Origin: Botryotinia globosa
Taxonomy: Eukaryota > Ascomycota > Leotiomycetes > Helotiales > Sclerotiniaceae
Direction of reading: 5' to 3'
Length of the DNA stretch: 64,000 nucleotides
NCBI GenBank assembly: GCA_014898425.1
Contig: RCSZ01000001.1
Coordinates: 496,001-560,000, forward strand
How positions within the stretch are numbered: the stretch's first letter is position 1; each line of letters starts with the position of its first letter. Below are positions 23,218-36,298 of this stretch, piece by piece. Position numbers and translations under genes: made by a program. The notes beneath the pieces are model-generated. The model had not been told where the DNA came from, did no database searches, and saw nothing but the letters and a program-made list of their open reading frames with translations.

Positions 23218-24047
23218 TCCCCTAGACTGCCAACTAGCAGCGCCGTCGCTTAACAGGGATCTAATGAACTAATCAAATCATCAGGATCTTAAGAATTCGT
23301 ATAACATTTGGATTATATTCTATAATAACTATTGAAATATTTATTATTATTATATAAATAAATATTATATTCTTAATATCTTTATATACTTTTATATCTA
23401 TTATTTTTTAATTTAAAATTATTCAATATTTCTTTTAATATAACTTTTTTTATATCAAAGAATAGTTCCTTATATATATTATAATTTTTTTAATTTTTAA
23501 TTTAATAAAATAATATTTATTTTCATTCTTTTTATATTTCCAATAATTTTCAAACTTAAATTCAATATATAACAATATATATATATATATCTATATCTAT
23601 ATATAGATAAACTTTATTTATTATAATTAAATATTATAAAAATATCTACAAATTTAACAATTCTTTGTTTTTCAATATTTGTATATATAAATTCATTTAT
23701 TTTATAATCGATTTTATTATTTTAATAAAAAATAAAGATAAAATAAAATAAATATATTATAATATTGAAAATTAATTAATAAAATAAGTTTTCAATTGAA
23801 ATTAATATATTTTATAGATTCGAAACAAATCTTTTTTTTTAAAACAGAAACAATATTTAAGTATAATATCTCTTTATTAATAGGATCAAATTCTATATCA
23901 TTTAAGGTTATATTAATGGAATTATTATATATAATATATATAATATATTTATTGATTTCTTTATTATTAATATTATTATTGAAATTATTAATGTTCTTGC
24001 TTAGTGCACGGACCACATACGGCGCCGCTAGCCGGCAGTCTAGGGGA
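23218..24047. mobile_element. TIR element with TA duplication, RIP-like interior
   Basis: The termini are TCCCCTAGACTGCCAACTAG on the left and the reverse complement of TCCCCTAGACTGCCGGCTAG on the right. The similarity covers about 29 bp and includes a GCGCCGT box. Both ends abut TA (23216-23217 and 24048-24049), the duplication typical of Tc1/mariner-superfamily elements. The 830-bp interior is nearly all A+T and has no coding frame for a transposase. It is either a non-autonomous element or the deleted, RIP-mutated remains of one. GC-rich ends around an AT-only core make it stand out. Confidence 0.75.
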
Positions 24048-25190
24048 TAATTATTTGAATACTCTTCCTTTCATTTTTCATTCTCTCAAATTCATTATAT
24101 TCTTTACACTTTGATATCAAAATCAACTGTTCGGAACGGTTATTTTCTTTTTCTTTAGTCAATATTTTTCTCATTCGTTTTAATATTACGAAAATGATAT
24201 AAGCACTTTCACTCAAAAAACTACTCGCAAATGTTGTATTGTAGGTCATGCGCTTAGCATGGGATGGGCTAGACTATATTGAGAATAGTATTAGAATAAT
24301 ACTATATAGAAAGCTTAGGCTAGTAGAATAAATAGAATTACTATTATTGAATCTTGAGTTGATATTTGTATTATATAATCTTATGTATATATAAAAGTGA
24401 GTACTAGAAAAAGATCTGAATATAAGAACTCAAGTTACTTATTTATGCTTTTTCCTGCCCCCTATATATAGGTGATATACTTGAAAATTCTGATTTTACA
24501 ATCAATTTTATTAATTTTCTTTATTGATTTGTAATCAATATTTATAATAAAGAAAAAGAAAAAATAATATTGTATAATATTGCGTTTATCATTCCGCATT
24601 TGGACTAGCTTCTATGTCATATTTCAATTTTTTCAAAATAATGCATTATTATTTTAAATAAAGAACTAATAAAGGATTTCTTTTTGAATAAAGAATTCTT
24701 TATTTTATTTTATATTAATATTCTTTCTTATATAAAGAAAATAAAGAATATAAGAAATTTTTTCTTATAATATTGAATTTTTATTATTTTATTATAATAA
24801 TAGAGTTTTATTATTATAATTAGTTCCCTTAATATTATAATAATATTATAATAATATTAAGTGATTTAATTAATATTTATCAAAAACAACAAAACTAAAA
24901 AAAAGTGAGTTTTGATATAAAGAGTGGCCCGAAAGTGGGGTATTCGACGACTTAGTTTATATATTCACTCCTCTCTATTTACCTCCTCTATAACTCTAAA
25001 TACTAAGGCCTCAGGGCCTATATTTTCTTTTTATTTATTAAAATTTAATAATAAAAGGATTATAAAAGTGTCGATTCTATTCATTATACAAAAAATAAGA
25101 TTATCATTAATAATAAATATATTATTGATATTATAATACATATCTAGAGAATTATATAGGAATTTATATTAAATTTCTTTCTATCTCGAA
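24048..25190. other. AT-rich island, no gene
   Basis: Very AT-rich DNA with runs such as TAATATTATAATAATATTA. It includes one solo end of the foldback family near 24901-24952 and stops sharply at the truncated O-methyltransferase. No coding signal. Confidence 0.6.
24901..24952. mobile_element. solo end of the foldback element family
   Basis: The sequence AGTGGCCCGAAAGTGGGG followed by TATTCGACGACT and then TA matches the right terminus of the copy at 45910-46710. No matching left end was found upstream, so this is a truncated or badly mutated copy. Confidence 0.6.
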
Positions 25191-25193
25191 TAT

Positions 25194-25457
25194 TCACTTT
25201 CCCACCACAGGTGTACCTACATCTCTGATAAAATTGTGCAAGTACTCGCCAGGGCCCGAGACAAGCTGGAAGATTCGCAACACACTATCGAGGAGCTTCT
25301 CCTTGGCAACCTGGGCTTGTTCAGGAGCATCAGGCGATAAGTTGATGATGGGTGCATCCCGCTCGAAGCTAGGCTGGGGAAGTTTGTTGGCTCGGAGGTA
25401 TCCATTCAACGTGGTGGTGTTCTTGTTGAGATCCTGGACTAAGACCTTTAGTACCAT
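25194..25457 (-). pseudogene. O-methyltransferase, N-terminal fragment
   Basis: From an ATG at 25457 the frame reads about 80 residues that look like the N-terminal dimerisation part of fungal SAM-dependent O-methyltransferases (PF00891 type). Diagnostic pieces are NTTTLNGYLRANKLPQPSF, ERDAPIINLSPDAPE and LLDSVLRIFQLVSGPGEYL. The catalytic SAM-binding domain is missing: after a possible splice donor (GTAGGTAC or GTACAC near 25210) the sequence turns into the AT-rich island at about 25190. The gene is therefore truncated by, or separated by, that island. It is divergent from the FAD monooxygenase relic, a common arrangement in secondary-metabolite clusters. Confidence 0.7.
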
Positions 25458-25903
25458 TGATACCGTTAGAAATTCCGTTTGAAACCATGTTGGGCAATTT
25501 GATTTGCAAATGTTAAGACAAGGAAGATAACATTGAATTGCTGATGCTGAGATGATGCTCAGAAGATTGAAATCAATAGAGCTTATTAGGTCTTTCAAGT
25601 GGTGCCATTTGAATACAACTGCAATAGTGGATAGCTAACAAGTTTCAGTGCCCTACCCGTTTTGGAAGTCCGAAGTCCCCCGAGGAATGTACGTGTTGTA
25701 ATGCGTGGATGAGACGACTTTTAAAGTTCGAATATCTTCGGCCGGTGCTTATGCATAAGCTACACTAGTGAGGCGCTGCCTACTCAAATAAACAAGATCA
25801 CCCTAGAGGACACGACAGCTTGATCTATCCCTTCTGAAAGGTCGTAAACCGAAGCAATTGTAATTCAGAGCATATTCTACTCCATCTCACTATCAATATC
25901 ACC
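25458..25903. promoter_or_regulatory. divergent upstream region of O-methyltransferase and FAD monooxygenase relics
   Basis: 446 bp of normal base composition between two divergent start codons. It presumably held the shared promoter. No factor site was recognised. Confidence 0.4.
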
Positions 25904-28900
25904 ATGGCCAAACCCGCCCAACATTATGAGGTCATCATCGCTGGAGGAGGAATTGCTGGAGTCACTCTCGCGCTGATGTTTGAGAAACTTTGCGTCAGCT
26001 ATTTACTCCTCGAGGGTCGCAATACTCTCAAGTCTGACAGAGGCGCGGGTATTGGCCTGCAGCCAAATGGACTTCGCATCCTAGATCAACTCGGTCTTGT
26101 GGAGGACATTGAGGAGGCTACTATACCGCTTGAGAAGTGGTTCTCTTCTGACAGCGAGGGCAATTTGATGAATGACTCTGACGCCATGGGCCAATATCGT
26201 GAGAAGTTGGTATAATTGAACTCTGTTTATCTTGACTGTTGGCTAATAGGGTACATGTTAGGATCGGATATCCTGTTGCATTTATTGAGCGTCGCAAGCT
26301 GCTACCTATCATGGTACGTCACATTCGGCGCAAAAAATGTGCCGGGACTTCAACACGCGTTGCTTCAATCGAGGAGAGTGACGATCATGTCACAGCCACA
26401 ACAACTGACGGCCTGTCTCTTACAGCAGACATTGTTGTTGGTGCCGATGGCGTGCGAAGCGCTGTCCACACGCACATTGACTCAAAGCTTCCTGAATCAT
26501 TGACTGCATATGAGTTATGCGTCAAGCTGATCATCGTGAACTTTCACTAACTTATGACCAGACATTAGTGTTGCCTGCTCCACAGTCTATGGCATATCAG
26601 CGTCCACCGAAGGCATCGCCCCGGGCGAGCGCTTTGCCGTTTGCCGAGAGAACCAAACAGTCATTGGCTTCACGGGTAAAGACTGGATTGTATTCTGGTT
26701 CGTCTTTGAGAATCTCGGCCAGAACGTCCCATTGTCTCAGGCCCCACGATACATCGAAGCTGAGGCCGAGGCTCTCTGCCAAAGCGTTGCCCCAGTGTAG
26801 GCAATAGTATTTCCCGTATTCCATATACAGGTTAATTTAATAGTACATATCGAATTTTTTTGAAATATATATATATATATAATATGGAATTTAATATTAT
26901 TAGAAATATTCAATATCATTCTAATATTGAATATTATTAATAAGATATAGGAATATAGATTTCTAATTGATATAGAATAAACCGAAATATACGAATTTAA
27001 GATTATTTCTAGATTTCAATAATATTAAATTCTATATTCAATTGAATTATTATTAATTGATAATAAATTATTAATATTATTAAATATTTTGATGTTTTTG
27101 ATATATTTGAATATAAATATTAATATTATAATATTGTTTTTATAAATTTGATTGTTTTAAGAGTTTTAAAAATAATTAATAAAATAATGATTTTGTTGAA
27201 TTTTTTATTATTTAATTATATAAAATCCTTTGATTTTATATAAATAATTATTTATTTTATTATTTTATTTTACTTTCAATCCTTCAAAATATTTTCTACT
27301 TATATATCTAATATTTTAAATTCTATAAATTCTATTTTTTATAAAGAAAACTCTCAATCTAATCAATTTCTATTTTTTATTGAAATCTTTATTTGAATCA
27401 AATTTATTGAATCTTTACAAAATAATCTTTTTAATTTCAATTCTTTAATTTCATTATTTATATTATCATTTAATATCAAAAATTCTAAAGTATTTATAAA
27501 TTCTATAATATTAATAGTTTATTATTAATAAATATAGATTTGAAAATATACATCAAATAAAAATCCCTAAATAATATATTTTATTAAAAAGAGTAAAATA
27601 AAATGGAAATATAATTATTATAAAATTAGATATTTTGAAATAAATAATATTTGTATTATATTAATATATTTTCAAAGTATATATCAAATTATTAATATTT
27701 CAATTCGAAAAAAGTGTTTTTAATATATATAGATTATTATTAAATAAATTTTTTTAATATATATAAAACTATTTCTTTTAAATATAAAAAAATAATCGAT
27801 AAGAAAAAAGATTTTAGTAATTTATTTGAATCTTATATTATTGATTCTCAAATCCTTGAAATTCTTATAGTTTGATTTTTTATTCAATATTTTTTGCTTC
27901 TTAATTTCTTTGAATATAACAAATTTCAAATTCTTTTTATTTATTTTAATAAACAATTGAATATTTAGATTCCTAATTTTTATTACATTATTTCGAAATA
28001 AATTATTCAGAATTTCAATAAAAATAAGCTCAAAATAAAATAAGAAATATTTTTTTTATAACAAAATTTATATTATTTGTAATATCTAAATCTCTTCTAA
28101 TAAATATAATATTTTTAATATTAAGATTCAATTTATTAATAAAATAAACAAATTGCAAATTATTATTTTTATATTATAAAAAATTGAAAAGCATTATATA
28201 AATAAAAATCTTATAAAACTTCTATTCAATAAAATTAATAAATAAGAAATTAGAAATAAATTGAAATATTTAATAATAAATAATACATCAAATAATAATA
28301 TTTTATATATTCATTTTTTAAATTATAAATTTTATTTTCTTTATCTTATATTTTATTCTTAATTTTACTAATATTTTTATATATTTATTAAATCTCAATA
28401 ATAAAAACAATATCAAATAAAATCTAATATAAAATAGAATTCAATATAATATATATAATATTAATCTTTTTATAAAAATGTTTTTATTTGAAGGTTTTAT
28501 ATTTGAAAATTAAGTTTTTGATTTGGATTATAATCTCAAAACTTTTGTATATAATATTGATTTAATTTTAAAACTTGATTATAAATATTAGAAAAAGAAA
28601 AGTATAATAAACAAATATTATAATTTTATTATCAAAATTAGTAATTCCTTTTATTTATTATAATAATAAAATAGATTAATAGAAAAACAATTTATAAAAA
28701 ATAATTCAATTTGATAGAATTTTATTAATAATCTTTTTTTAATATTTTTTATATCTCAAATATATTATGTATATAAAAAATAATGAATTCAATATCCAAA
28801 TAAACTTTTTATAAAGCTTGAATTAATAAATAATAATTTTGATTAATTATAAAATATTTATTACTTTTTAAATACTTTAAAAAATTTATTGAAAATAATA

Positions 28901-30394
28901 ATATTACTTTTAAGAAAATATTTTCTATAATAAAGTTTTTATTATAATATTTTGAAAAAAGAAAGATATAATTTATATTTTTTATTTATATATTTTTTAT
29001 TTATATATTCTTTATTTTATATCTCTTTATTCTATACCTTTTTATTCTATATCTTTTTATTCTATATTTCTTTATTTATTTATTTTATTTATATTTAATT
29101 ATATTTAGATTATTTATATAAGTAATTCATTTTTGGATCTCTATATTAATAATAAATAAACAAAACTCGAAAATTATTATTTTTTTATTAATAGATTATT
29201 ATATTATATTATTATTGTTATACTAAATCCTTTTCAAAAATAATTATATTTTGAAATTTTTTAGAAGGAATCTTATCTATTATAAATCAAAAAATAAAAG
29301 AATAATATTGAAAGATTTTAAAAAGAATATTATAAACTAAATTTCGAAAATTCATTTCAATTAATATTCAAAGAAATCTTTTCAAATATATTAATTATAT
29401 ATTTATAAATTAGAAAAGTATTTTATTATTTAATAAATAAATATATAAAATATTTTATTATTTCTTTTTTTAAATATATTCAAAATTTTTGTAAATAATA
29501 ATTTGATTTTATATAATAATAATTATATTTTAATTTAAGCAAAATGGTATTTGATTTGCTTAATATTTTTAATATATTTATTTCTATTGAATATTTATTC
29601 TTTTTTATAAAAATTATTATTATTATAAAACGAAATAAGTTTTAAATTGTAATTGTTGAAAAAATAGAATATTTGAAATTATAATTAGATTTGGATTTGT
29701 GGATAAAAGATAATATAGAATTTGAGAATTTGAATAGATAAAAAATAGGAATTATTTTTTTAAATAATATTTTATTATTATTTGAATTTTATTGAAATTA
29801 GTTTTGATTTTAATATTATTTTTTAAATATTTTTAGATTTTTATATTTCAATTTTTTTATATATCTTTATATATATCTATTTGAATAATATTTATAATAA
29901 TAAGTATTTATTTTTCTAATATATACTATCTATTATATCAAAAGCTTTATATATGCTATCGTAATATTATAGTATACTAATGTCTACACTGCGTTGCCCA
30001 TACACATGTCACTCCAAAGCTCAAGTTTGGAGAGATGTACAAGAACCGCGTTGTTGCTGTCAAGATTGGCGTTGAGGAAGGCGTCTCGAAAGGATGGCAC
30101 ACCGATCGCGCTGTTATTGTTGGCGATGCAGCTTGTAAGACTACACCAGCTGGTAGACAAGGCGCCAACCAAGCCATAGAGCCATGCGCCGTCTTCGTCA
30201 ACAAGCTCATGAAAGCGAGAAAGGCTTGCCATCCTGGCGAGAAGCCGTCTAGCGAGGCAGTCAAGTCTATACTCGTAAGTTATGCTCAAGAGCGCGCACA
30301 GCCAGCTACTATAGCCCTAGAGAGATCTCAAATGGTTGGCAAGGCGCTTTTGTGCACTCTATACTGTTCATCTAACACCAATCACATACCTTGA
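25904..30394 (+). pseudogene. PaxM-type FAD-dependent monooxygenase, split by AT-rich insert
   Basis: Exons 25904-26205, 26250-26513 and 26569-about 26797 encode the FAD domain. Visible motifs are the N-terminal dinucleotide motif [15 protein letters not shown], then [40 protein letters not shown] and [11 protein letters not shown]. The frame then reaches a TAG and normal composition ends near 26810. Coding resumes at about 29993 with [15 protein letters not shown] and the second FAD motif [10 protein letters not shown]...[12 protein letters not shown]. In relatives these parts are contiguous, so about 3.1 kb of AT-rich DNA separates one gene. The heptamer ATAGTAT occurs at both junctions (26804-26810 and 29969-29975) and could be a target duplication. 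The family makes epoxides or hydroxylations in meroterpenoid and indole-diterpene pathways. Confidence 0.8.
26811..29968. mobile_element. AT-rich insertion, probable RIP-degraded transposon
   Basis: About 3.16 kb of nearly pure A+T with no usable open frame lies inside the monooxygenase gene. Sharp composition borders and the possible 7-bp flanking repeat argue for an inserted element later erased by C-to-T changes. No terminal repeat or transposase motif can still be read, so the class is unknown. Confidence 0.55.
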
Positions 30395-32516
30395 TGAATT
30401 CCATCTCCCGAATCTAACTTGCTACTGAAACCAATCAGGCAGGCCTGGAATAGCAGCGTGTGATTTTCCATTCCGGACTGTTAATCAGCTAACAAGTCAT
30501 GAATAACTCCGCACTAGCAATATAAATAAGAGAACTAGAAGGGAAAAGGAACAATCGTAATAGGCTACTAGCTACTGAAACACATATACCTGGAAATAAG
30601 AAAAGAAATAAATCTTGAGAGAATAGGCGGGATTAGGCATCTACTCCATTTGCAAAATTGATCTCCTAATGAATCAATACCTCAGATTTTAAGCCTTTGA
30701 GGGGGGTTTATATCTTTAGTTCTGTTGGTTCTTCTGAGATAATAATATCAACATCAATGGATTTCAAGGGTAATATAGATTCTCAAAATTCTAGATAAAG
30801 CGCTACTTCATAAAAGTTTACTATTTTGGCTTTAAAATCTATGAAAGTATATAGTATATAAGTGTTATTATGTTTATTTCAAAATTCGAATCTGAAGGAA
30901 TGAGTATATGGAAAAACCAGATACTAATAATTAATTTTGAAGGAATCCGTATCCTGTATCATTTGTATATATTCTTCATCTTAATTCATGAACTCTAAAT
31001 ATATCAAATAGAGTATCTAGTAGTCCACAATATAGTTCAAAAATATAAGGATTTGAATATCTAATCATGCTTGGAGATCTCAATAGAGTTAAATGTTGTA
31101 AAAAATATCAAAATATCAAGTCATTTAACTGTTCTAATAAGATTGTATATTTTATAATCTTCATTATTTGATTATAGTCCAGACTATCAAATACTTTGGA
31201 AAATACAATTTTAAACCATTAATATTATCTATATCTATATCTGTCATTATTGTCTCCATTATTCAAGTTAAGAACTAAAGCCTCAAGAAATCAAAGATTA
31301 ATATTCAGGCATCGCTAATAGTACTCACCAAATACATCTCAGTATGCATTGTGGAATCATAACATCGAGCTGACATTATCTACAACATAGAGAACTTTCA
31401 AAGGTAGAGAGATTCTCTATGTAGCAATGCGTATTTATTAGGTAGGTATGTGATAGGTAGATACCTACTATCGAGAGATTGCGAAGAAGGTGGATAAATC
31501 TATCCTGAGAGGAGATGGTATGAGAGGAGAGGAGACATTTAGATCCATAGATTGCTGTAGATTGCTCTACTGTACATAGAACTGATGCAGATTGCTGTAG
31601 ATAACCATAAATTACTGTAATATATTTTCAAGAAAGGTCATTGCAGGAGGTACAGGATCTCATGGGAGAGTGAGAGATATTTGTTATGTCTTGTTTGGTG
31701 AGTGAGGTGGATACTAATTTGATGCCGGTTTGTGGAGTAAGGTAAAAGCTATAAAGACTGTAAAGATTGCAAGAAGAGAGTGTATCAAAAATAGGTATAG
31801 GCACAGTGATACTGATATGAAGTGAATGTTCGCGAAGGTTCATTGATGAATTCATTCTATAGAATGTTTTCTACACTATCCTAGACAACAAACAATATGT
31901 AAGGGTTATGGTTTCTACCTATGTGAAGGATCTCGAAAAGTGGCCTGGATGTTTACTTTTTTTCGTTTTCGAATAGTATTGTTGTCAAGCCAATTATAGC
32001 GAGTTAATACAGATTGGGATCTTGTCTTTCTTCTCCCTCTCTTCTTCTTCTTTTATTTCACTTGCCTACTAGCTTGTTGTTCGTTGTCCTTTATCTCTTG
32101 CCTCTTATTTCAACAACTTCTGGCATCAATATGATCATCATTGGTTCTTTCAGTCGTACAGTGAACTAAAGAATACCACTACTACCACTACTACCACAAC
32201 TACCACAACTACCACAACTACCACAACTACTACGGCTCTGTGTTGTATTGACACTTCTACTGAGATCAAGATCCTATCTATATCTATATATATTTGACTT
32301 CGACTTCGATTGCAATGACTTTAAAAATTCTAACCTTGTTCCTCGCACAAACACCTCTAGTCCTCATCACGCCTCGGAACAAACCATTTTATCTACTACC
32401 ATAAAGATATCTCTCGATAACCATCAGCCACTTAATCGTTCAATCTTTACCAAGAATTCTGACAGCATCCTAACCCTTCTTTTTGAACAACCACTTCTTC
32501 TCCACAATCCAACAAA
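30395..32516. other. intergenic, no gene seen
   Basis: Moderately AT-rich. It holds repeated GATTGCTGTAGAT-type words near 31550-31615 and an ACC/ACT trinucleotide tract at about 32173-32231. No supported coding sequence. Confidence 0.5.
32173..32231 (+). repeat. CCACTA/CCACAA trinucleotide-type repeat
   Basis: Imperfect tandem ACCACTACT and ACCACAACT units in the probable leader of the following gene. Confidence 0.7.
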
Positions 32517-33009
32517 ATGGATAGTGTCCAAAAATACCGTCTCGCCGACACCCTTAACCACCTCACCTATCCTGAGCGAATCCTTGTCCTTGAATTTTGC
32601 CTATTAGACAACAGCTCTAATATTCAGCGTGTCAGCCATCACCTTGAAACTTTACGTGAGCGCCGATGGCCTACCGAGCGCTCAGAACTCCAGTATGTTC
32701 ATCTTCATGCACATTCTCTGTTCTACCGAAAAAAAATCTCTCTCGCGTGGTTTCACAATCCCGCGTATAGTTCTTGAATAGAACTTAGAAAGTATACATA
32801 TATGAGAGTTAGACTAACGAATAAATTTCAGAATGTTCCAAGAATGGTTGATGCAGCTTGAAGATTCACAACATGAATTACGGCAAATCAAAGAATGTCA
32901 TGTCATGATCATGGAATCAGAAAGACCTTCGAGCGATCACAATGGCACTACGGCTCGGGATGCAGGCATATGGCCTGCGTTTCTACGCAACTTTGGTATC
33001 ATCGCTTGA
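32517..33009 (+). CDS. hypothetical protein, 117 aa
   Basis: Exons 32517-32692 and 32832-33009 are joined over a 139-nt intron (GTATGT...TTTCAG), which restores the frame through a CAA codon. The product starts MDSVQKYRLADTLNHL and continues with helix-prone, charged sequence (HHLETLRERRWPTERSE; MFQEWLMQLEDSQHELR). The last third (DAGIWPAFLRNFGIIA) is more hydrophobic. There is no signal peptide or known domain. A long leader with trinucleotide repeats precedes the ATG. I do not recognise the family. Support comes from the clean splice and the amino-acid composition. Confidence 0.6.
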
Positions 33010-36000
33010 AATTGGCATATTTCTATGGTGTCATCAGTGAGGTAGGGCGCTAGCGTTTGGGATTCGGATCGCAATTAGATCTTTGCGAGGAGGAAGGTAA
33101 AGGTGTTGAATTGACAACAAACAGAATGTGAGATTTGATTACGAATGGTGGGAGGGTTGCAATCTTCGATTACGATTTCATCAGGCTTTGATGGAGCTTA
33201 AATGCATCTCGAAAGGAAAATACAGGTTGTGAGAAAGAAACTCGACAACTGTCTGATTCTCGGATGAGCGGTATAAAGATAATGATAACGAATCTTTCAT
33301 TTGAAGAAGCATTGATATATCGTGAAGAGAGTGAAAAATTTCAGATTGATTCCGACCCACACTGACGGAACTTCCGCTTGGTAGTTGAGATGCTAGACGA
33401 GGTTTGAACTAACTCTTAAGACTAGATTTGTTGAAAGACCAATGTGAGTATTGGCAGAAAAAGCAGCGACATCAATAATGACAGTGAAGACGAGGAATAA
33501 AAACTTTTCAACCACGAGGTCAAATCAAGAACTCGACTCCTCAACAGAAAAGCATGTTTAGTCTGCGACAAATGACAGTGAGATAGTTCTTGCACATGAA
33601 GTTATGAAATTCATTTTTTCCCACTAAAGTAGATAAATTGACTTCAAAATATCCCTATCATGGAAGCAAAGTCATTTTTGTAAAAGTTTTTCTATAAGTA
33701 CCCCAAGCAGTAGTCTTTCAGGCCAGTAATTTCTTACCATCTTTATCTAGGTAGTTGCGTCTGGTGGCTTATGTACCAAGACCATAGTTTGCGGATTTAC
33801 ACATTGGGGAATGTGAAGTCCAGTGGCTGAAATAGTAGATTTTCATGGATATTCCGGGCATACAGATGAAGTGAGATTGTCATTTAGAATTTTCCCGAAT
33901 ATTTGTTGTCAATTCCTGGTATGATTTGCCACGCATTTTATTTTCAATGGTAGTCAAGATGAGTAAGAGAGCGTTCTCAAGGTGATATGATCAAGAACGG
34001 GAGATTTGCATCAAACTCCCTCTCACGAAAGATCAATTTAGGTCTAGGAAGCTGAGCTCGGAAATCATATGCCTGTTCGTCATATTTCATGTAGCACATT
34101 GCTATTTGGAATAGAAAGAATGGGTAGAATATATAGCAATTAACTGCGCATGATGGAGCAGCATATGTTAATGGAGTAATGGGATAAAGCTAGGGCAGCC
34201 ATCCTGTTTTGAACAAGAGACACTATATCATATCTAAATCGACCTGTTAATATAAAACCAATACTTCAATCCGGCTCTGCGTTACCCAAAGCTTTTGAAG
34301 GGCAACATACACAATCAAAGGGTCCTTCGGATCTTGAGCATGCTCATAAGATAAGATACTGAATAAATATGAGATTATTCGATCAATTCAAAGACTATCT
34401 CTAGCTCTCTATATATGAAAGTCGGATTTTTCTCCACTTCTTATTTCTTCAGTGTCAATTTATCCTAATAATCAACAATAATGACAATAGTAAAAACGGG
34501 GAAAGAAGGCTCAACACTTCTTCATTGTCATTTTCTTATACACACAAACACAAACCCATACTCATAAAATCCGGTAGACAGCTCCAGAGTCCAGAACCAC
34601 ACCAGAGATCAGAACTTCTATATCACGAGGCAAAGCACAGGGCAAGCGATTCCTCGCCTCTCATCCACTTGTATTTCACTCCATGATGGCCAAGTACATA
34701 AAGAGATAGTTGGGGGGTATATATATTCTTTCGCTAATGCTTTGAGTACCCACGGTTGATGGAACAGGGTATTAACTACGACTTCCCTATGTTTTCTTGG
34801 AAACTATCCTTTGAAACATCATGATGATCCGAATCAAGCCAAACCTTCGAATATGAGGTAGATCTCTATACTTCCCCTTTTTTCTACAGGACCCCCGTAT
34901 TTCTATCTGCTGATCTCTCCACATCCCTCCCATCTACCAGAAAAATACTAAGATTACAAAACCACGTATATGTCCACGAACATTTCGAATCTCCATATAC
35001 AGCAGAGCCAGTCACTGACGATAAAAGAAAACAAGGAAGCTCCCTCAACGATCTCCAAAACCAACAAACCGTCTCTCCACCTCCCTCGAAATTTCCTCCC
35101 GAGCATTCTCTCGCCCGCAAACGCAACGAATCAGACATCCATCCGATGTACATAAGTGACGACGAGACAACCCAGCAAATGAAAATACCAAAAATTGAAA
35201 ATTAACCGCCAGAACATATCTAGCTCTTATCTCTACTACAAGAGTGAAGAATCGTATGATTATCTAGTAATAGCGAAAGTACTTCTTTCATCCCAACTTC
35301 ACAAATGTGAGTGGATATTTTATATGACCTCTCTTATCCAACTAGGTAGGTAGGTAATGAAGTATCCAAAATCATCTTGCTATCACGTATCCGCAATAAC
35401 CAAGTACTAGAAACCCTCACAGCAGAACTCAAAACTCAGAAATCCAGAAACTCAACACTCCTCAACCGTTCTCACCCTGAAATTTTCAAGTCTCCGATTG
35501 TAGTGAATAGAGAACGAAAAACATCAGGATGTTGAGAGGTATATACTTTCCCTCTCTCTATGTATTCAACAATTCATTCATTCATTCATTCATTCAATCG
35601 ATGATTCACATTCACATATCATTCTCATAGTAGATTGATTACCTAGGTACTCTCCACATCTATATGTGTTCAAATTCCACTCCTGTAGTAATCTCATCAT
35701 ACGAATTTTCCCTCATATACTCATTCTAACTATTCACTCATGCATTTATCAATACCCAACTACCTTACCTAGATCTACTATTTCTTCTCTTCCCGTCCTC
35801 TTATGATAAAATATCCTCAGTTATGGTGTGAGCGAGAGAGCGAGTACTGAATTTTATTACCTTTTTCAAATTTCAAATTTCGAATTTCGAATTTCGAAAT
35901 AGAGAAAGAGTTTTATTTCTCTTATGGTTATAACTTCATTGTAAAATGAGTAGGTATCGTAAATCCAATTCTAGTCTGGAATCCTGGCGGCTAAACTAAT

Positions 36001-36298
36001 AGGCAGATCCATGGATGATGATGCGAGTAATTATGTAGCACGCACGACTAACTTAAACTTCCAGCCTATGCCTATGGTGGACAAAATGTTTCATTCATCG
36101 CTCATGCATGAGTTCAACGGGTAGAGTAGAGTAGGAAGCTGAACCCTTCACCCATCAGCCCTCTTGAAAAAAAAAAAACGCAAGCACAAACACAAACACA
36201 ACCCACGACAAACTATTCTTTCACACCAGGTGAGAATTCTTAATTAATTATATCCATAATCCCCCATCCTCCACTTCCTCCACCCCACTCACCAATCC
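33010..36298. other. 3.3 kb without a recognisable gene
   Basis: Ordinary intergenic composition. It contains CATT repeats (about 35571-35595), a TTTCAAATTTCGAA block (35865-35900) and a poly(A) run near 36165. Open frames are short and overlap in conflicting directions, so I call none. Confidence 0.5.
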
